DNA of 64,000 nucleotides from Nocardia sp. GTDB lineage: Bacteria > Actinomycetota > Actinomycetes > Mycobacteriales > Mycobacteriaceae. The stretch lies in contig NZ_JAODNK010000075.1 in the NCBI RefSeq assembly GCF_025465275.1, positions 1 to 64,000 of the forward strand, given 5' to 3'. Both the position numbers and the translations under genes were made by a program. Numbering within the stretch: position 1 is the stretch's first letter; each line of letters begins with the position of its first letter. The notes under the pieces were generated by a model, which did not search any database, was not told the DNA's origin, and saw nothing but the letters and a program-made list of their open reading frames with translations. This document shows positions 36,201 through 43,898 of the stretch, in pieces.

Positions 36201-39200
36201 AGTATTGGACTCCTTCGTCAGGCGGGGCGACAAGGGACAGGTTCGGGACCTGACAAAGCTGCTTGAGCAATCCAGGCTCGATGAGCACGAGACCGCACGT
36301 GTATGGCGCGAATACGCCGACAGCGGACCGACGGCTGCCGACAAGAAGGCATTCGTGGAGCGATTCAACGAATCTCATCCCGCTGCCGACACTGGCGACG
36401 ATGCGGATTACCACCGAGCTATAAGCCAAGACCCTGCTGACGAGCACGCCGACCGCACCCCGGTCGGCGATCGGCCAGAATCCCGATCGACCACTGCCCA
36501 TCAGGAGATTCGTGCAGGTATCGACCCTGCCGAGAATCTCCGAAACCCGAAGAATCACATCGACTCACCACACAATGAGGACACTCGCCCCAGCGCGAAT
36601 ACGCCCGGCCGAACCGGCGAACCTGACAATCACCATGCCCCGGTCCAGCCAAACGGCGAACAACCTCAACCGGATTCACACCCGTCGCATCCTGCTTCGG
36701 ACGAACAAGGTCATCACTCGAACGAACCAGAGCTGACGTCGGAAGAACAAGCCGCCAAGGCCGCGTGTGATCAGCTACCACATCCTGAACGCAACGCCCT
36801 CAACGATTACGCTGGCGATGCGTATAACGAGATCAACCGCCATTTGCGATTCGGCGAAGAACTTCACACGGTCTCCCCGGAGACCATCGATCTGATCCGC
36901 AGTGGTCTGGACAAACTCCCGGACCATGCCGGCCCGGTCAAGAGATCGCTGATGCTCTCGCCGAAGGACTTGGAAAGATTCTGGTACGACAACCACCCCG
37001 GTGCGAAGGTCGAAGACCCCGGATTCGTGTCGACCTCCAAGACCAAGTTCAAATGGAACCCGAACGTAGAGTTGACAATCGTGTCGGCTACCGGAAAGGA
37101 CATCTCGTTCCTGCAGCCCCTCGAAAATCGTGGTGAGGCAGAGGTTCTTATTTCGGATGGACGGCAGTTCCGTGTGCTCGACCGGCGAATGAGCGACGAC
37201 GGAACTCTGCGCATTAAGTGGGAGGAAATCACAGATTCACCACGACCGCTGGACCACATCGAATCGGATTCGGCTCCGACACTGCGTGACCGGGAAACGG
37301 ATCAACCTTTCCCCGGGGAATACGTCAACGACCACCACGATAAAAGCCTTTCGCTCGAGCTCTCGGATTCAGCGACACCGGCAAAACCGTATGAGTCGAC
37401 GTCCGAACGCCCCCTTGAAACTGCCGCGGCACCCGACCTGCAAAGCCAGTACCCGCAGCCGGCGAACACCCATCCGAACGAGTACTCCCCAAGGATGCGC
37501 GAGGCTATTGCGAAACTCGTAGAGGCGCTGTGGGATCCGGCCCGCGCCCACGAAGTGCCGGATCTACGCGGCAGTTTCGTACATCAGCTCGACGAGGCGG
37601 GCCTGCGCAATCCGGAAACCACCGATGCCGCCTGGCGACTGCTGTCCGCTCACGATGCGAATCTCGCAAAGTATCTAGCCGACAATCACACTGCCCTCCT
37701 TCCCCCGGTCGACGAGTCACATACCCCCGCCCACGAGACCACGCCCGCACACTCCATCGTGCAAAACGGCGAGCACCTGCTGCCTCATCCGGAGGATCAT
37801 GCTGAAGCTCATGTCGAGCCTCACACAGACCCATCGGAGTACGAGCCAAGCGAGCAGTCGAACAACGAACATCCGGGGGACAAACCGCACCAGGATGGTC
37901 CTGATGCACAGGCGCACAGCGAGATTCCGGACACTGAACCAGCGGCGGAGCCCTCCCCCGACGAGCATAACGCCGTGCATCGCTACACCGATCCGGACGC
38001 GGACGTCTACAGCGATCTGAACCACCGCCTCCGCAGCGGGCTCGAACTCGACCCAGAACAGCAGAAACTTGTCGCCGATATGGCGTCGGGACTCGAGAAG
38101 CTGCCAGCCTACGATGGAACCGTCTGGCGTGGAACGCATCTCAAGCCAGAGCAGCTCGCTCGCTACGTTCCCGGAGCGAGAGTCACCGAGCCTTCATTCA
38201 CCAGCACTTCACGGGATCCGCGCCGAATCTTCGCCAGCAATGTCGAATTCATCGTGCACTCGGAAACTGGCCGCGATATCAGCGCCATCTCTGCACGGCC
38301 GGGCGAAAAGGAGGTGCTATTCAAGCCGGGCACCACTTTCGAGGTGCGCGGCGTGGTCAAAGACCCGAATGCGGGCCTGTTCGGTATCACCCGGATCTAC
38401 CTGTACGAGTCCTCCGAACACGCCCCGATCCACGAGACACCGGCCGATCACACCGGGCACGAGGGGCTGCCGGGCGATCACTCTTCATCGCTGGGTGGCG
38501 ATGCTCATCCATCCGAGGAACTGCCGATCCGTCACGGCACCGACCGCACCGCCCTCGGCGACTCCCCCGAAGTCCAGCGCGTGTACGACAATGTCCGCAA
38601 CGAGGGTGAGCACGACGTTGTCGTACACGGCGACCGATTCGGAAAGCCCACTACCGACGACAATTTCGAGGTCGACCCACAGCGGGTCGTCGAGGCTATC
38701 CGCAACAATCCCAATTACGTCGAAGGCACTCCCATCCGGCTGCTCTCGTGCCACAGCGGCAACGACATCGGCTGGGCCCAGCACGTCGCCAACGAACTCG
38801 GCGTCCCTGTGCGCGCGCCGTCGGATCTGGTCGGCGTCCGCGCAGTGCCCGATTCACCTGCGATCCTCCACAACGCCACCGAATGGCGGACCTTCCATCC
38901 GACCGAGGCCGACGGCACCACACTCGAGCCCACCGTCCACAAGCCGACCGACCAGCCTGATGGAAGGCTCCCAAAGTACGAGGAAGATCCCCGCGAGAAC
39001 TGGGACATCCTCGGCAACGAGAAGGCCGGCGACGAAACAGCTCCCCTGTCGGATCGGACCACTGAGGAAAGAACCGCGGCTGAGTCGACTGAGCCGACCC
39101 CGGATGCACCCATCATCTCCGAAGTGCCGGAGGACCTGGTGTCGGAGGAAGAACCCACATCCACGCGCCCGGCACCGCCCGAAGATCGAGCGACGCAGCC

Positions 39201-42200
39201 GCTGAACGACAAAACCGAACCGTCGCGGCCGCGCGACATCAATACACACACGATCGACACACACCCGATCGACGAACCACACCCAGAACAAGGCCCTCCA
39301 CAGGATCCTCCGGCCGACCAGCAGCCCGCACGAGATATCGAGCAGCGGCGGCGCCCCGATGAAGCACCGATTCGGAATGACGAGGAACAACCCCGAGCGA
39401 CCGAGGATTGCGGGACCGAAACCCACCCTCCCCGTGCGCCTTCCGGTGACGCAGAGCATCAGCAACCGCACGCGGACAGGCAGGCGCAACCCGTTTCGGA
39501 GCAGCGCGACCAACCTACGGGTCATGACCCGCAGGCCGAAACACCCGCGCACCAGCTAACTACCGACGAGAACACCCACACCAAGCAAGACGACGATGAT
39601 GTGGTCCCCCGGCCGGTAACCGAGGATGAACTCCTCAACCAGCGCGGCATGCCCTTGGCCAATCAGCGTGCCTTCCAACGGATCTGCGAAGAGTTCAACT
39701 ACGTCATGGACGTGCGACCCACGACGCCCAGTGCTGTGCACTGGCTCGAAGAGGGTGCGATACCCAAACCCAAGCCCATCAAAGCCAAGTCCATCAACGA
39801 GTTCGACGTCTACCTCGGAGCACCCGAGGACAAGATCGGCCTGGTCGGCTTCTTCGAACCGGAAATGCCCGCGAAGGCAGACGTACCCCCGGAGCTGTGG
39901 GACAAAGTCAGTTCGCGATACGCCGAGCGTCTCAACGAATGGAACCGAGACGCCGAAAAGATGGCGAAGTTCGCCGACAAGAACGAGTTCTTTGTCGAGG
40001 ACAAGGTGGTGTACGGCTTCGACAAGGACACTGGCGAACCTCGGCCGCTGACGGGCGACCACGACCTCTTCGACATCCGAAAGCCCAACGGAGACAGGCT
40101 TTCACTCGAGGAAGTCACCGCAGTCACCAACCGCATGGTCGACGAGAACATGGGCGCCATGCACGGTCCGCACCGCTATTGGCCGGAGATGGATCCGCCT
40201 GTCAACGAGGATATCTACCAGAAGACCAACAACAGCCATGGGCCCGGCGGCGAACCGCTTATCCGATTCAGCCCGGACGCCGGCCCGGTACTGGTCGACT
40301 CCTCGACCCCGGTTCCGCATGTCGTCGACGGCCCTGCTCACCCGGAAACTGATACACCCGTTGGACTTTCGCACGATACAAGCCCCAAACCGAACGACAC
40401 GCAGTCTGCACGCGAGAAGCCGTTCAACCTGCCCGAGGACAACAGCACACCGCGGTCGCCCGGGGCGGGGCAAGCGCCGAAGCCCGAGACCGAGCAGCAC
40501 CAGGAACCGGCCCAGCCCCACACAGATGAAGCCCCGGCTGTCGACGACACCACCCACCCGGCGACAGGGTCCAGCGAGCACGCCCGTCCCGGCAAGGAAA
40601 CCGAGGCCGGTGTCTCCTTCCATCCGGACGACGAGGTCCTCTCGAACCTGGCCGAACAAGTCCCCAAGGACCCCAACCATTTCACCGCCGATGTCCACAT
40701 CGACGAAACCGGCAACGCCCGCATCGGTGACCGCACCTACACCCCCGAAGAATTCGGCGACCTCCTGCGCCGCTCCGGCTGGGACGGCAAAACCCCCATC
40801 CGCCTGATCGGCTGCGACGCCGCCACCAACGGCTTCGCCGCACGCCTAGCCGCACACCTCGACGTAGACGTCCTGGCCCCCACCAAACCCGCCTGGTCCG
40901 ACACCCAAGGCCGCCTCTACACCAGCACCGCGGAATCCCACCCAGACGGCACCCGCCGCCCCCGCATCCCACCCGACGGCGAATGGGAAACCCACCACCC
41001 CGACGGCACCAAAACCCGTGCGGCAGACGACGGATTCGCCCCGGGAACACACGACGAACACAAGAACGACCTCGAACCCATCGGCACGCGCGATCGAGCG
41101 ACCCTCGACCCATACGCGCAGGAGGTTCGCGACGAAGCGCGGCTCCGCACGGGCGGCCGTGACGCACTGGACTCGGGCAGTCCGGCACGGGAACTCACCC
41201 GCGCCGATGTCGAGCGCATCGAGCGCATCGAGGGGCTCCGCGATGATCTGAACCGACCCGGTGTCGACCCCACGGCCACCAAGGCGAAGCTGCGTGCCGA
41301 GTTGGAGGAAGCGGGTGTGCTGCGGGAGGGCAAAGGCATCCTGCGCAACGACGGTCCGGCCATGCAACGCCGGGCATTGATGACGGAGGCGGGTCTCGAC
41401 TTCGGCGCGGTGGCCGACGAGATCGGCCTACGACGTCCTCCGCCTGCGCGCATTGACAACGAGGGACTGCCGCTGCGCGGTGAGCACGCCGATCCGGCCG
41501 CGGTGCCGCGTCGCGACGTCACCTTCGCCGAGGTCGACGCGATCGTTCCGGACAAGCTGATCCAGGCGCTGGAGAAGTTCGGCGTGAGTAGGGAAGTCGC
41601 CGTGGAGTACATCGTCGACAACCACAACGACCGCAGCCGTCAGCGCTACCTGCCCGACCTCGAGGGTCTGGCCCGTCAGTACGGCATTCCCCACGGCGAT
41701 GTACTCGTCATAGACCAGTACACGACCAAGCTCTACTACGAAGAACTCAACCGCCGACTACGCGACAACGAGGATGTCGACTCCGTCGCCGAACTGCAGC
41801 AAGCGGTCAACGACTCCCTGAGCAAGCTTCCCCCGGCCGCGGCGCCCGAGCTGTACCGGTCGCTGTCTTTCAAGCCCCGGAAGCTGACCGGCTTCCTCAC
41901 GGAGTACACCAAAGATGCCGTCATCGACTGGAATGCGTTCACCTCGGTCGCTGGTGAGGTCGGCGGGACGTGGTGGGAGCAGCCGGGGGAGAACATCTTG
42001 TTCAAGATCCGGGGTGGCGTGGCCTACGACATCTCCGACTTCGCCGACGGCTTGCACTACAAGGATCCACCCAATCCTGGCCGGGAGCTGCTGTTGCCGG
42101 CCGGTATGGTCGTGCGAGTTGAAAAGGTGACCCCACATGTGTTGCCCGACGGAACGACGGGCCACGTCATCGAACTCCAGGTCGTCGGATCAACCAGGCC

Positions 42201-42228
42201 GACAAGCACGGCGGCCCATGACAAGTAG
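30289..42228 (+). CDS. Giant multi-domain effector with adenylyl cyclase and three ADP-ribosyltransferase domains
   Basis: 3979 residues. Order (residues approximate): WXG-like module 1-110; hydrophobic and Gly-rich region 115-380; linker; a domain at 700-800; metalloprotease-like domain with HEFAH 981-985 and Glu1040/Glu1044; linker; JAB-like domain with HTHP at 1453-1456; HAD-like domain with VFVGRDG near 1687 and VDTSYKGT near 1783; ART domain 2160-2330 (FVSTS, EAE); ART domain 2570-2710 (VWRGT, FTSTS, EKE); C80-like domain with VHGDRFG and LLSCHSG near 2780-2820; adenylyl cyclase domain 3120-3330 (Lys3160, Lys3167, Asp3257, Asp3259, His3317); a second His/Cys domain near 3460-3560; C-terminal ART domain 3800-3965 (Arg3857, Ser3886, Glu3933). 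No signal peptide, so export through ESX is inferred. The promoter is probably upstream of 29366. Confidence 0.9.
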   Translation: MGWTTAVGDFFPSWLMTGLNFGMAYPKGDQDELFALGDAWKHAAAELEKLEPTLKSTTDRVPQYYTGDGATAATTEFATLFDGGEHSIQKLIEGLQGLGHDARSTATEIEFAKIQAEIFAVMTLWTVISLMSSLIGSTAVPGYLLAARGVLAKFAAEVSARIGEIMAESGLKTLAAPLVREIIVPIGERIAPLGERLAPIGEKLTAAGDKWAALNKTIADSGPMVRYPVAALKGGVHGGLMGAGLDAGTQIVQIMEGHRDDGFNLKQTFQTSLQWGAGGLLGGPTGELAGRSLMNRALKDPAKELPKWLGGTITGGASGVAGATGMYGAGLATQLYDNNGDWNKVNKSFSPQLLIGGLAMGTMGGSHHGLEEQAHVDKAADVDAIAKQAPVESAAVTKVDGPQALATHQKPSDEQFAHPQAGDAAQQGGGPRSNLPGQEKLPNNGLANASEHRGGQNAEARNGAGEANRPNAEAAKPADAGTKPSDSGARPAADNSARVANAAPADQKANFVASAQDKPAQGPVARAPEVRAPGAQIAAPEAELRPTHSGAATQPPTARANDVALARQDAAPAPEGVRPDQRTDGTPPTRQTLGDDAPRTEPPADRDHNRPNTTTTKPETNTRTPERVSKDIAADTDRRDNDPALDQPVAPLPYVEPNEGPRAAPSRNAEDGPRRNGQPRAAADDVGDFRGDARPHDRADLTRDELLNQIEENLDGILPEHGPDGNPDAGSPAVRWDPEAQRFLVHNELTGRELEVHVDVGTLSHPDAVAEFHRAPDESGYRITVSDRARTEDVARAVAYELAEIRLEQDPNHRPSGLPREPHSSAPEPVETHPADGLPAETHPAEGDWSPRPDDDWSRMSPQEISDELVRRWGVETVGFDHPNLQPEVVREFARAVDDMLTRYPDVDLPRLVIEPMSEEYYAEAVRQITPDGRAHTDKLVLNELHALDPEAMTRDVADDEADGHLVPASSNRPIHSTLVHEFAHAIYFEGQQRSGVTAHTALRDYYETTRGGMDAGFTEWVNQLSDYSFNEDGRFNAGEALAEAFTDVEYNGQAATEPAKVLYWHLLDSANQHSIAPNGFTRIPEDIIPRPNGPYAPEQATSKSARPEGLPENEDHPDRSGPEPDAAAPKPELHPSETKLDIEEPHTTPDPDEPNRYGRTSRPDETNPDGSAHKDPEDRGPEYEPDHPREESVPEPQERSLDTESPEEPQNRDTELEPTKNDDENRSRTAEPTTDAPKIGASPDESEPIRSANEVDVAPGTSAGGDPEASPARQDREDPVAEIQPEQTSSVSPDGKTGHPQQVTKIRDEPYAETMVRDARTGGAPHNPDETPPAVERPVSETTRVDTDPTGDDTRDMATHHKANSRMPGGLITFDELSPKVKHLVNSLADADHIPLRPGEVNVGHLAELQQFSGVEHAVVQNAKGDLRLFRGDQTSSAIPRDLRGEYHFVLHTHPEDRLPGPPSEEERRFGRFTNSMHKDLDYKHSPHIEAVVSRDGQVRFFTNEGILDVPAGEYPKGGPLNDRGFVVPVKGLGDNNPELGTKGPTHRNISPDTPDNQGARPSGPGYSAGPSPESPVRQVISPEHPNRESPPHTHPSETPAAVDTHIDQALATLENPASIVEQNDGAMAIDSLADWMDITDPEQQHALEDMYQVSRDHIAPFIVKVADDMLTNLKAQVAENPNLKVVFVGRDGHSLGLAMTHLDPQFVQDHGHEVTLSRAVVETAVQDLENNAGCDFPEISGFRNAAGKVDPTAIDDAYFRLTEYFHDLGIPMGEPGSEIALVDTSYKGTVQELLNAIYPETGFEGHYMFYSASPADVHVGNKIGYALDLGVDEGNGGLPVRQLPADRDLTFSHQDALGTIEEIMHGPLGSPKGIGSDGLPAQNLQRYESDPLEGLNPATVADRFADPLVREAAKRISLVPVVQIAHHIAELRANGIEPHGELQGGFDNCVDRVREWIEGGEAVDPKLNQVLDSFVRRGDKGQVRDLTKLLEQSRLDEHETARVWREYADSGPTAADKKAFVERFNESHPAADTGDDADYHRAISQDPADEHADRTPVGDRPESRSTTAHQEIRAGIDPAENLRNPKNHIDSPHNEDTRPSANTPGRTGEPDNHHAPVQPNGEQPQPDSHPSHPASDEQGHHSNEPELTSEEQAAKAACDQLPHPERNALNDYAGDAYNEINRHLRFGEELHTVSPETIDLIRSGLDKLPDHAGPVKRSLMLSPKDLERFWYDNHPGAKVEDPGFVSTSKTKFKWNPNVELTIVSATGKDISFLQPLENRGEAEVLISDGRQFRVLDRRMSDDGTLRIKWEEITDSPRPLDHIESDSAPTLRDRETDQPFPGEYVNDHHDKSLSLELSDSATPAKPYESTSERPLETAAAPDLQSQYPQPANTHPNEYSPRMREAIAKLVEALWDPARAHEVPDLRGSFVHQLDEAGLRNPETTDAAWRLLSAHDANLAKYLADNHTALLPPVDESHTPAHETTPAHSIVQNGEHLLPHPEDHAEAHVEPHTDPSEYEPSEQSNNEHPGDKPHQDGPDAQAHSEIPDTEPAAEPSPDEHNAVHRYTDPDADVYSDLNHRLRSGLELDPEQQKLVADMASGLEKLPAYDGTVWRGTHLKPEQLARYVPGARVTEPSFTSTSRDPRRIFASNVEFIVHSETGRDISAISARPGEKEVLFKPGTTFEVRGVVKDPNAGLFGITRIYLYESSEHAPIHETPADHTGHEGLPGDHSSSLGGDAHPSEELPIRHGTDRTALGDSPEVQRVYDNVRNEGEHDVVVHGDRFGKPTTDDNFEVDPQRVVEAIRNNPNYVEGTPIRLLSCHSGNDIGWAQHVANELGVPVRAPSDLVGVRAVPDSPAILHNATEWRTFHPTEADGTTLEPTVHKPTDQPDGRLPKYEEDPRENWDILGNEKAGDETAPLSDRTTEERTAAESTEPTPDAPIISEVPEDLVSEEEPTSTRPAPPEDRATQPLNDKTEPSRPRDINTHTIDTHPIDEPHPEQGPPQDPPADQQPARDIEQRRRPDEAPIRNDEEQPRATEDCGTETHPPRAPSGDAEHQQPHADRQAQPVSEQRDQPTGHDPQAETPAHQLTTDENTHTKQDDDDVVPRPVTEDELLNQRGMPLANQRAFQRICEEFNYVMDVRPTTPSAVHWLEEGAIPKPKPIKAKSINEFDVYLGAPEDKIGLVGFFEPEMPAKADVPPELWDKVSSRYAERLNEWNRDAEKMAKFADKNEFFVEDKVVYGFDKDTGEPRPLTGDHDLFDIRKPNGDRLSLEEVTAVTNRMVDENMGAMHGPHRYWPEMDPPVNEDIYQKTNNSHGPGGEPLIRFSPDAGPVLVDSSTPVPHVVDGPAHPETDTPVGLSHDTSPKPNDTQSAREKPFNLPEDNSTPRSPGAGQAPKPETEQHQEPAQPHTDEAPAVDDTTHPATGSSEHARPGKETEAGVSFHPDDEVLSNLAEQVPKDPNHFTADVHIDETGNARIGDRTYTPEEFGDLLRRSGWDGKTPIRLIGCDAATNGFAARLAAHLDVDVLAPTKPAWSDTQGRLYTSTAESHPDGTRRPRIPPDGEWETHHPDGTKTRAADDGFAPGTHDEHKNDLEPIGTRDRATLDPYAQEVRDEARLRTGGRDALDSGSPARELTRADVERIERIEGLRDDLNRPGVDPTATKAKLRAELEEAGVLREGKGILRNDGPAMQRRALMTEAGLDFGAVADEIGLRRPPPARIDNEGLPLRGEHADPAAVPRRDVTFAEVDAIVPDKLIQALEKFGVSREVAVEYIVDNHNDRSRQRYLPDLEGLARQYGIPHGDVLVIDQYTTKLYYEELNRRLRDNEDVDSVAELQQAVNDSLSKLPPAAAPELYRSLSFKPRKLTGFLTEYTKDAVIDWNAFTSVAGEVGGTWWEQPGENILFKIRGGVAYDISDFADGLHYKDPPNPGRELLLPAGMVVRVEKVTPHVLPDGTTGHVIELQVVGSTRPTSTAAHDK

Positions 42229-42248
42229 CCACAACCAGGAGGACGTAC

Positions 42249-42647
42249 ATGACGTCAGAACAAGTGGTGCCAGGTCCGGTGCGGGACACCTTCGTCACAG
42301 CCCTGACACCGGAGACGACCCACATCGCCGCACTCCCGGATCCACTGCCGGTGGGGATCCGGATAGGGCTGTTCGTACCAGAAGGGTCGTCCCGCGAGCG
42401 GATTGTCGTCCGCGCCGAGCACGACGAGACCGGCTACTTCCTGGACTTCTTCCAAAGGACCAACGACGGGGAAACCTCCTCGCACGACCGGGTCCGCGAG
42501 GACGGCTCGATCACGCCGCTGGAGAATCTCATCTTAGTGCGCCGGCACTTCGACGATCCCGAACAGGCCCGGCAGGAGCGGGAGCGCGTTGCCGCCCACA
42601 ACAAGCGGGTCTTGGAGATCCTGCGGGCGAAGAATTTGTACCTCTGA
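42249..42647 (+). CDS. Candidate immunity protein, first tandem copy
   Basis: 132 residues from ATG 42249 with AGGAGG 7 bases upstream, 20 bases after the giant effector's stop. It is small, acidic and soluble, with beta strands in the middle (RIVVRAEHDETGYFLDFF) and a charged C-terminal helix (EQARQERERVAAHNKRV). The next gene is a duplicate with about four fifths of residues identical by eye. Position and size argue for immunity to the C-terminal ADP-ribosyltransferase domain of the effector. I do not recognise the family. Confidence 0.75.
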   Translation: MTSEQVVPGPVRDTFVTALTPETTHIAALPDPLPVGIRIGLFVPEGSSRERIVVRAEHDETGYFLDFFQRTNDGETSSHDRVREDGSITPLENLILVRRHFDDPEQARQERERVAAHNKRVLEILRAKNLYL

Positions 42648-42667
42648 ATCAGAGGAACTACACGGTC

Positions 42668-43063
42668 ATGACCTCGGAAGAAATGGTGCCAGGTCCGGTG
42701 CGGGACACCTTCGTCACGGCCCTGACACCGCAGACGACCCACATCGCCGCACTCCCGGATCCACTGCCGCTGGGGATTGGAATAGGGCTGATTGCACCAG
42801 ACGGGTCGCCCCGCCAACGGATCGTCGTCCGCGTCGAGCACGACGAGTCCGGCTACCTCCTGGATTACTTTCAGGAGAGCAACGACGGGGAAACCTCCTC
42901 GCACAGCCGGGTTCGCGAGGACGGCTCGATCACGCGACTCGAGAACTACGACTGGCGTCGGCACTTCGACGATCCAGAGCAGGCCCGGCAGGAACGGGAG
43001 CGCGTCGCCGCCCACAACAAGCGGGTCACGGAGATCCTGCGAGCGAAAGACTTATACATCTAA
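42668..43063 (+). CDS. Candidate immunity protein, second tandem copy
   Basis: 131 residues from ATG 42668; the bases before it (CAGAGGAACTACACGGTC) give a GAGGA site. It matches the preceding protein along its whole length. The main differences are between the two strands and at LENYDW, where the first copy has one extra residue. Two diverged copies may cover variant toxins or raise the dose. Confidence 0.75.
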   Translation: MTSEEMVPGPVRDTFVTALTPQTTHIAALPDPLPLGIGIGLIAPDGSPRQRIVVRVEHDESGYLLDYFQESNDGETSSHSRVREDGSITRLENYDWRRHFDDPEQARQERERVAAHNKRVTEILRAKDLYI

Positions 43064-43083
43064 ATTAGAGGAACCACACGGTC

Positions 43084-43272
43084 ATGACCGCGGAAGAAAT
43101 GGTGCCCGATAATTCGCCTGAGCGGCGGCAGTTCGAGGTGGGGATGGTCTTCACCGATGTCGAAGAACTAGAGGATCACTCCCGCAGTCAGATTCGCACC
43201 GATGACTGGTGGGAGTCGGGATGTGGAGCTCACGCTGGCGGCTCCGTCAGCCCAGCCCGAAACCAGCCGTAG
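43084..43272 (+). pseudogene. Truncated third copy of the tandem immunity family
   Basis: The 5' leader and first eight codons (MTAEEMVP) repeat those of the second copy, including the GAGGAACCACACGGTC leader. After that the sequence departs completely and gives a 62-residue product ending in Ser/Pro/Arg-rich residues with no match to the family. This is best read as the stub of a third duplicate joined to unrelated DNA; a chimeric small protein cannot be excluded. Confidence 0.65.
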
Positions 43273-43502
43273 TACAAGCAATTTCGGCCAACGGTTGACC
43301 GCCGAACTCGCAACGCTCATTTCGCCCGAATGACGGGACTCGTCATCGATTGTGCGTAGCGCCATCTCAATGCGGCTGTTCTATCAACCTGCCCCGCTAC
43401 ACGTCGTCGCTGTGAGTTCACCGAGAACGGCACGGGCGCGGCTTGCGAGTGCTGGTTAGGATCGGGGCGGCAGTGTCGGGGGAACAGGGAGGCTTTCGGG
43501 CG

Positions 43503-43892
43503 ATGGGCGAGGGATCCGATCAGCTGCGCATGGCGCGGGTCTATGACGGGCGGGACGACGGTGGGCGGCCCATGGCGGTGCGGGAGGTGCTGCCGGACTG
43601 GGTGCGCGACCAGCTCATTACGTATCTGGAGGGTGCGCCCGTGGTGCTGGCGGCGCGCAGCTTCGACGAGGACGAGTTCATCCCTGGCGACCGTGATATG
43701 CCGCTGAACTTTCGAACCGACGGGGTGTGGATTTGGTCTGGGTCGGTACCACACTATCTTCGCAAGCACGGGTTGCCGCCTGAGCCGGAGTTGGTGCAGC
43801 ACATCATTGATCACGGGTATCGACTCGGCGAGATCGATGACGCGACAAAGGAACTCGCGACGCGGATCATTACCGGCGGATGGCAGGGGTAA
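43503..43892 (+). CDS. Unknown protein, 129-residue family (intact copy)
   Basis: 129 residues from ATG 43503, chosen because the match to the protein at 53565 starts just after it and GGGAGG lies upstream. Conserved blocks are R-M-A-R-V-Y-D-G, PVVLAARSFDEDEF, RTDGVWIWSGSVPHYLRKHG and TKELATRIITGG. Copies are at 53565 and, broken, at 14496; the protein at 44873 is a distant relative with DGEWIWRVDSIHYL. It is followed 6 bases on by a member of the 250-residue family, as at 53565. No family name known to me; a toxin-immunity-related role is possible because all copies lie among effector genes. Confidence 0.8.
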   Translation: MGEGSDQLRMARVYDGRDDGGRPMAVREVLPDWVRDQLITYLEGAPVVLAARSFDEDEFIPGDRDMPLNFRTDGVWIWSGSVPHYLRKHGLPPEPELVQHIIDHGYRLGEIDDATKELATRIITGGWQG

Positions 43893-43898
43893 GGGCCG

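Noticed and set aside
35848..36558. A 236-codon minus-strand frame with a plausible composition
   Set aside because: It is the complement of the HAD-like module; the sense frame has the motifs, and antisense frames of high-GC genes often look protein-like.
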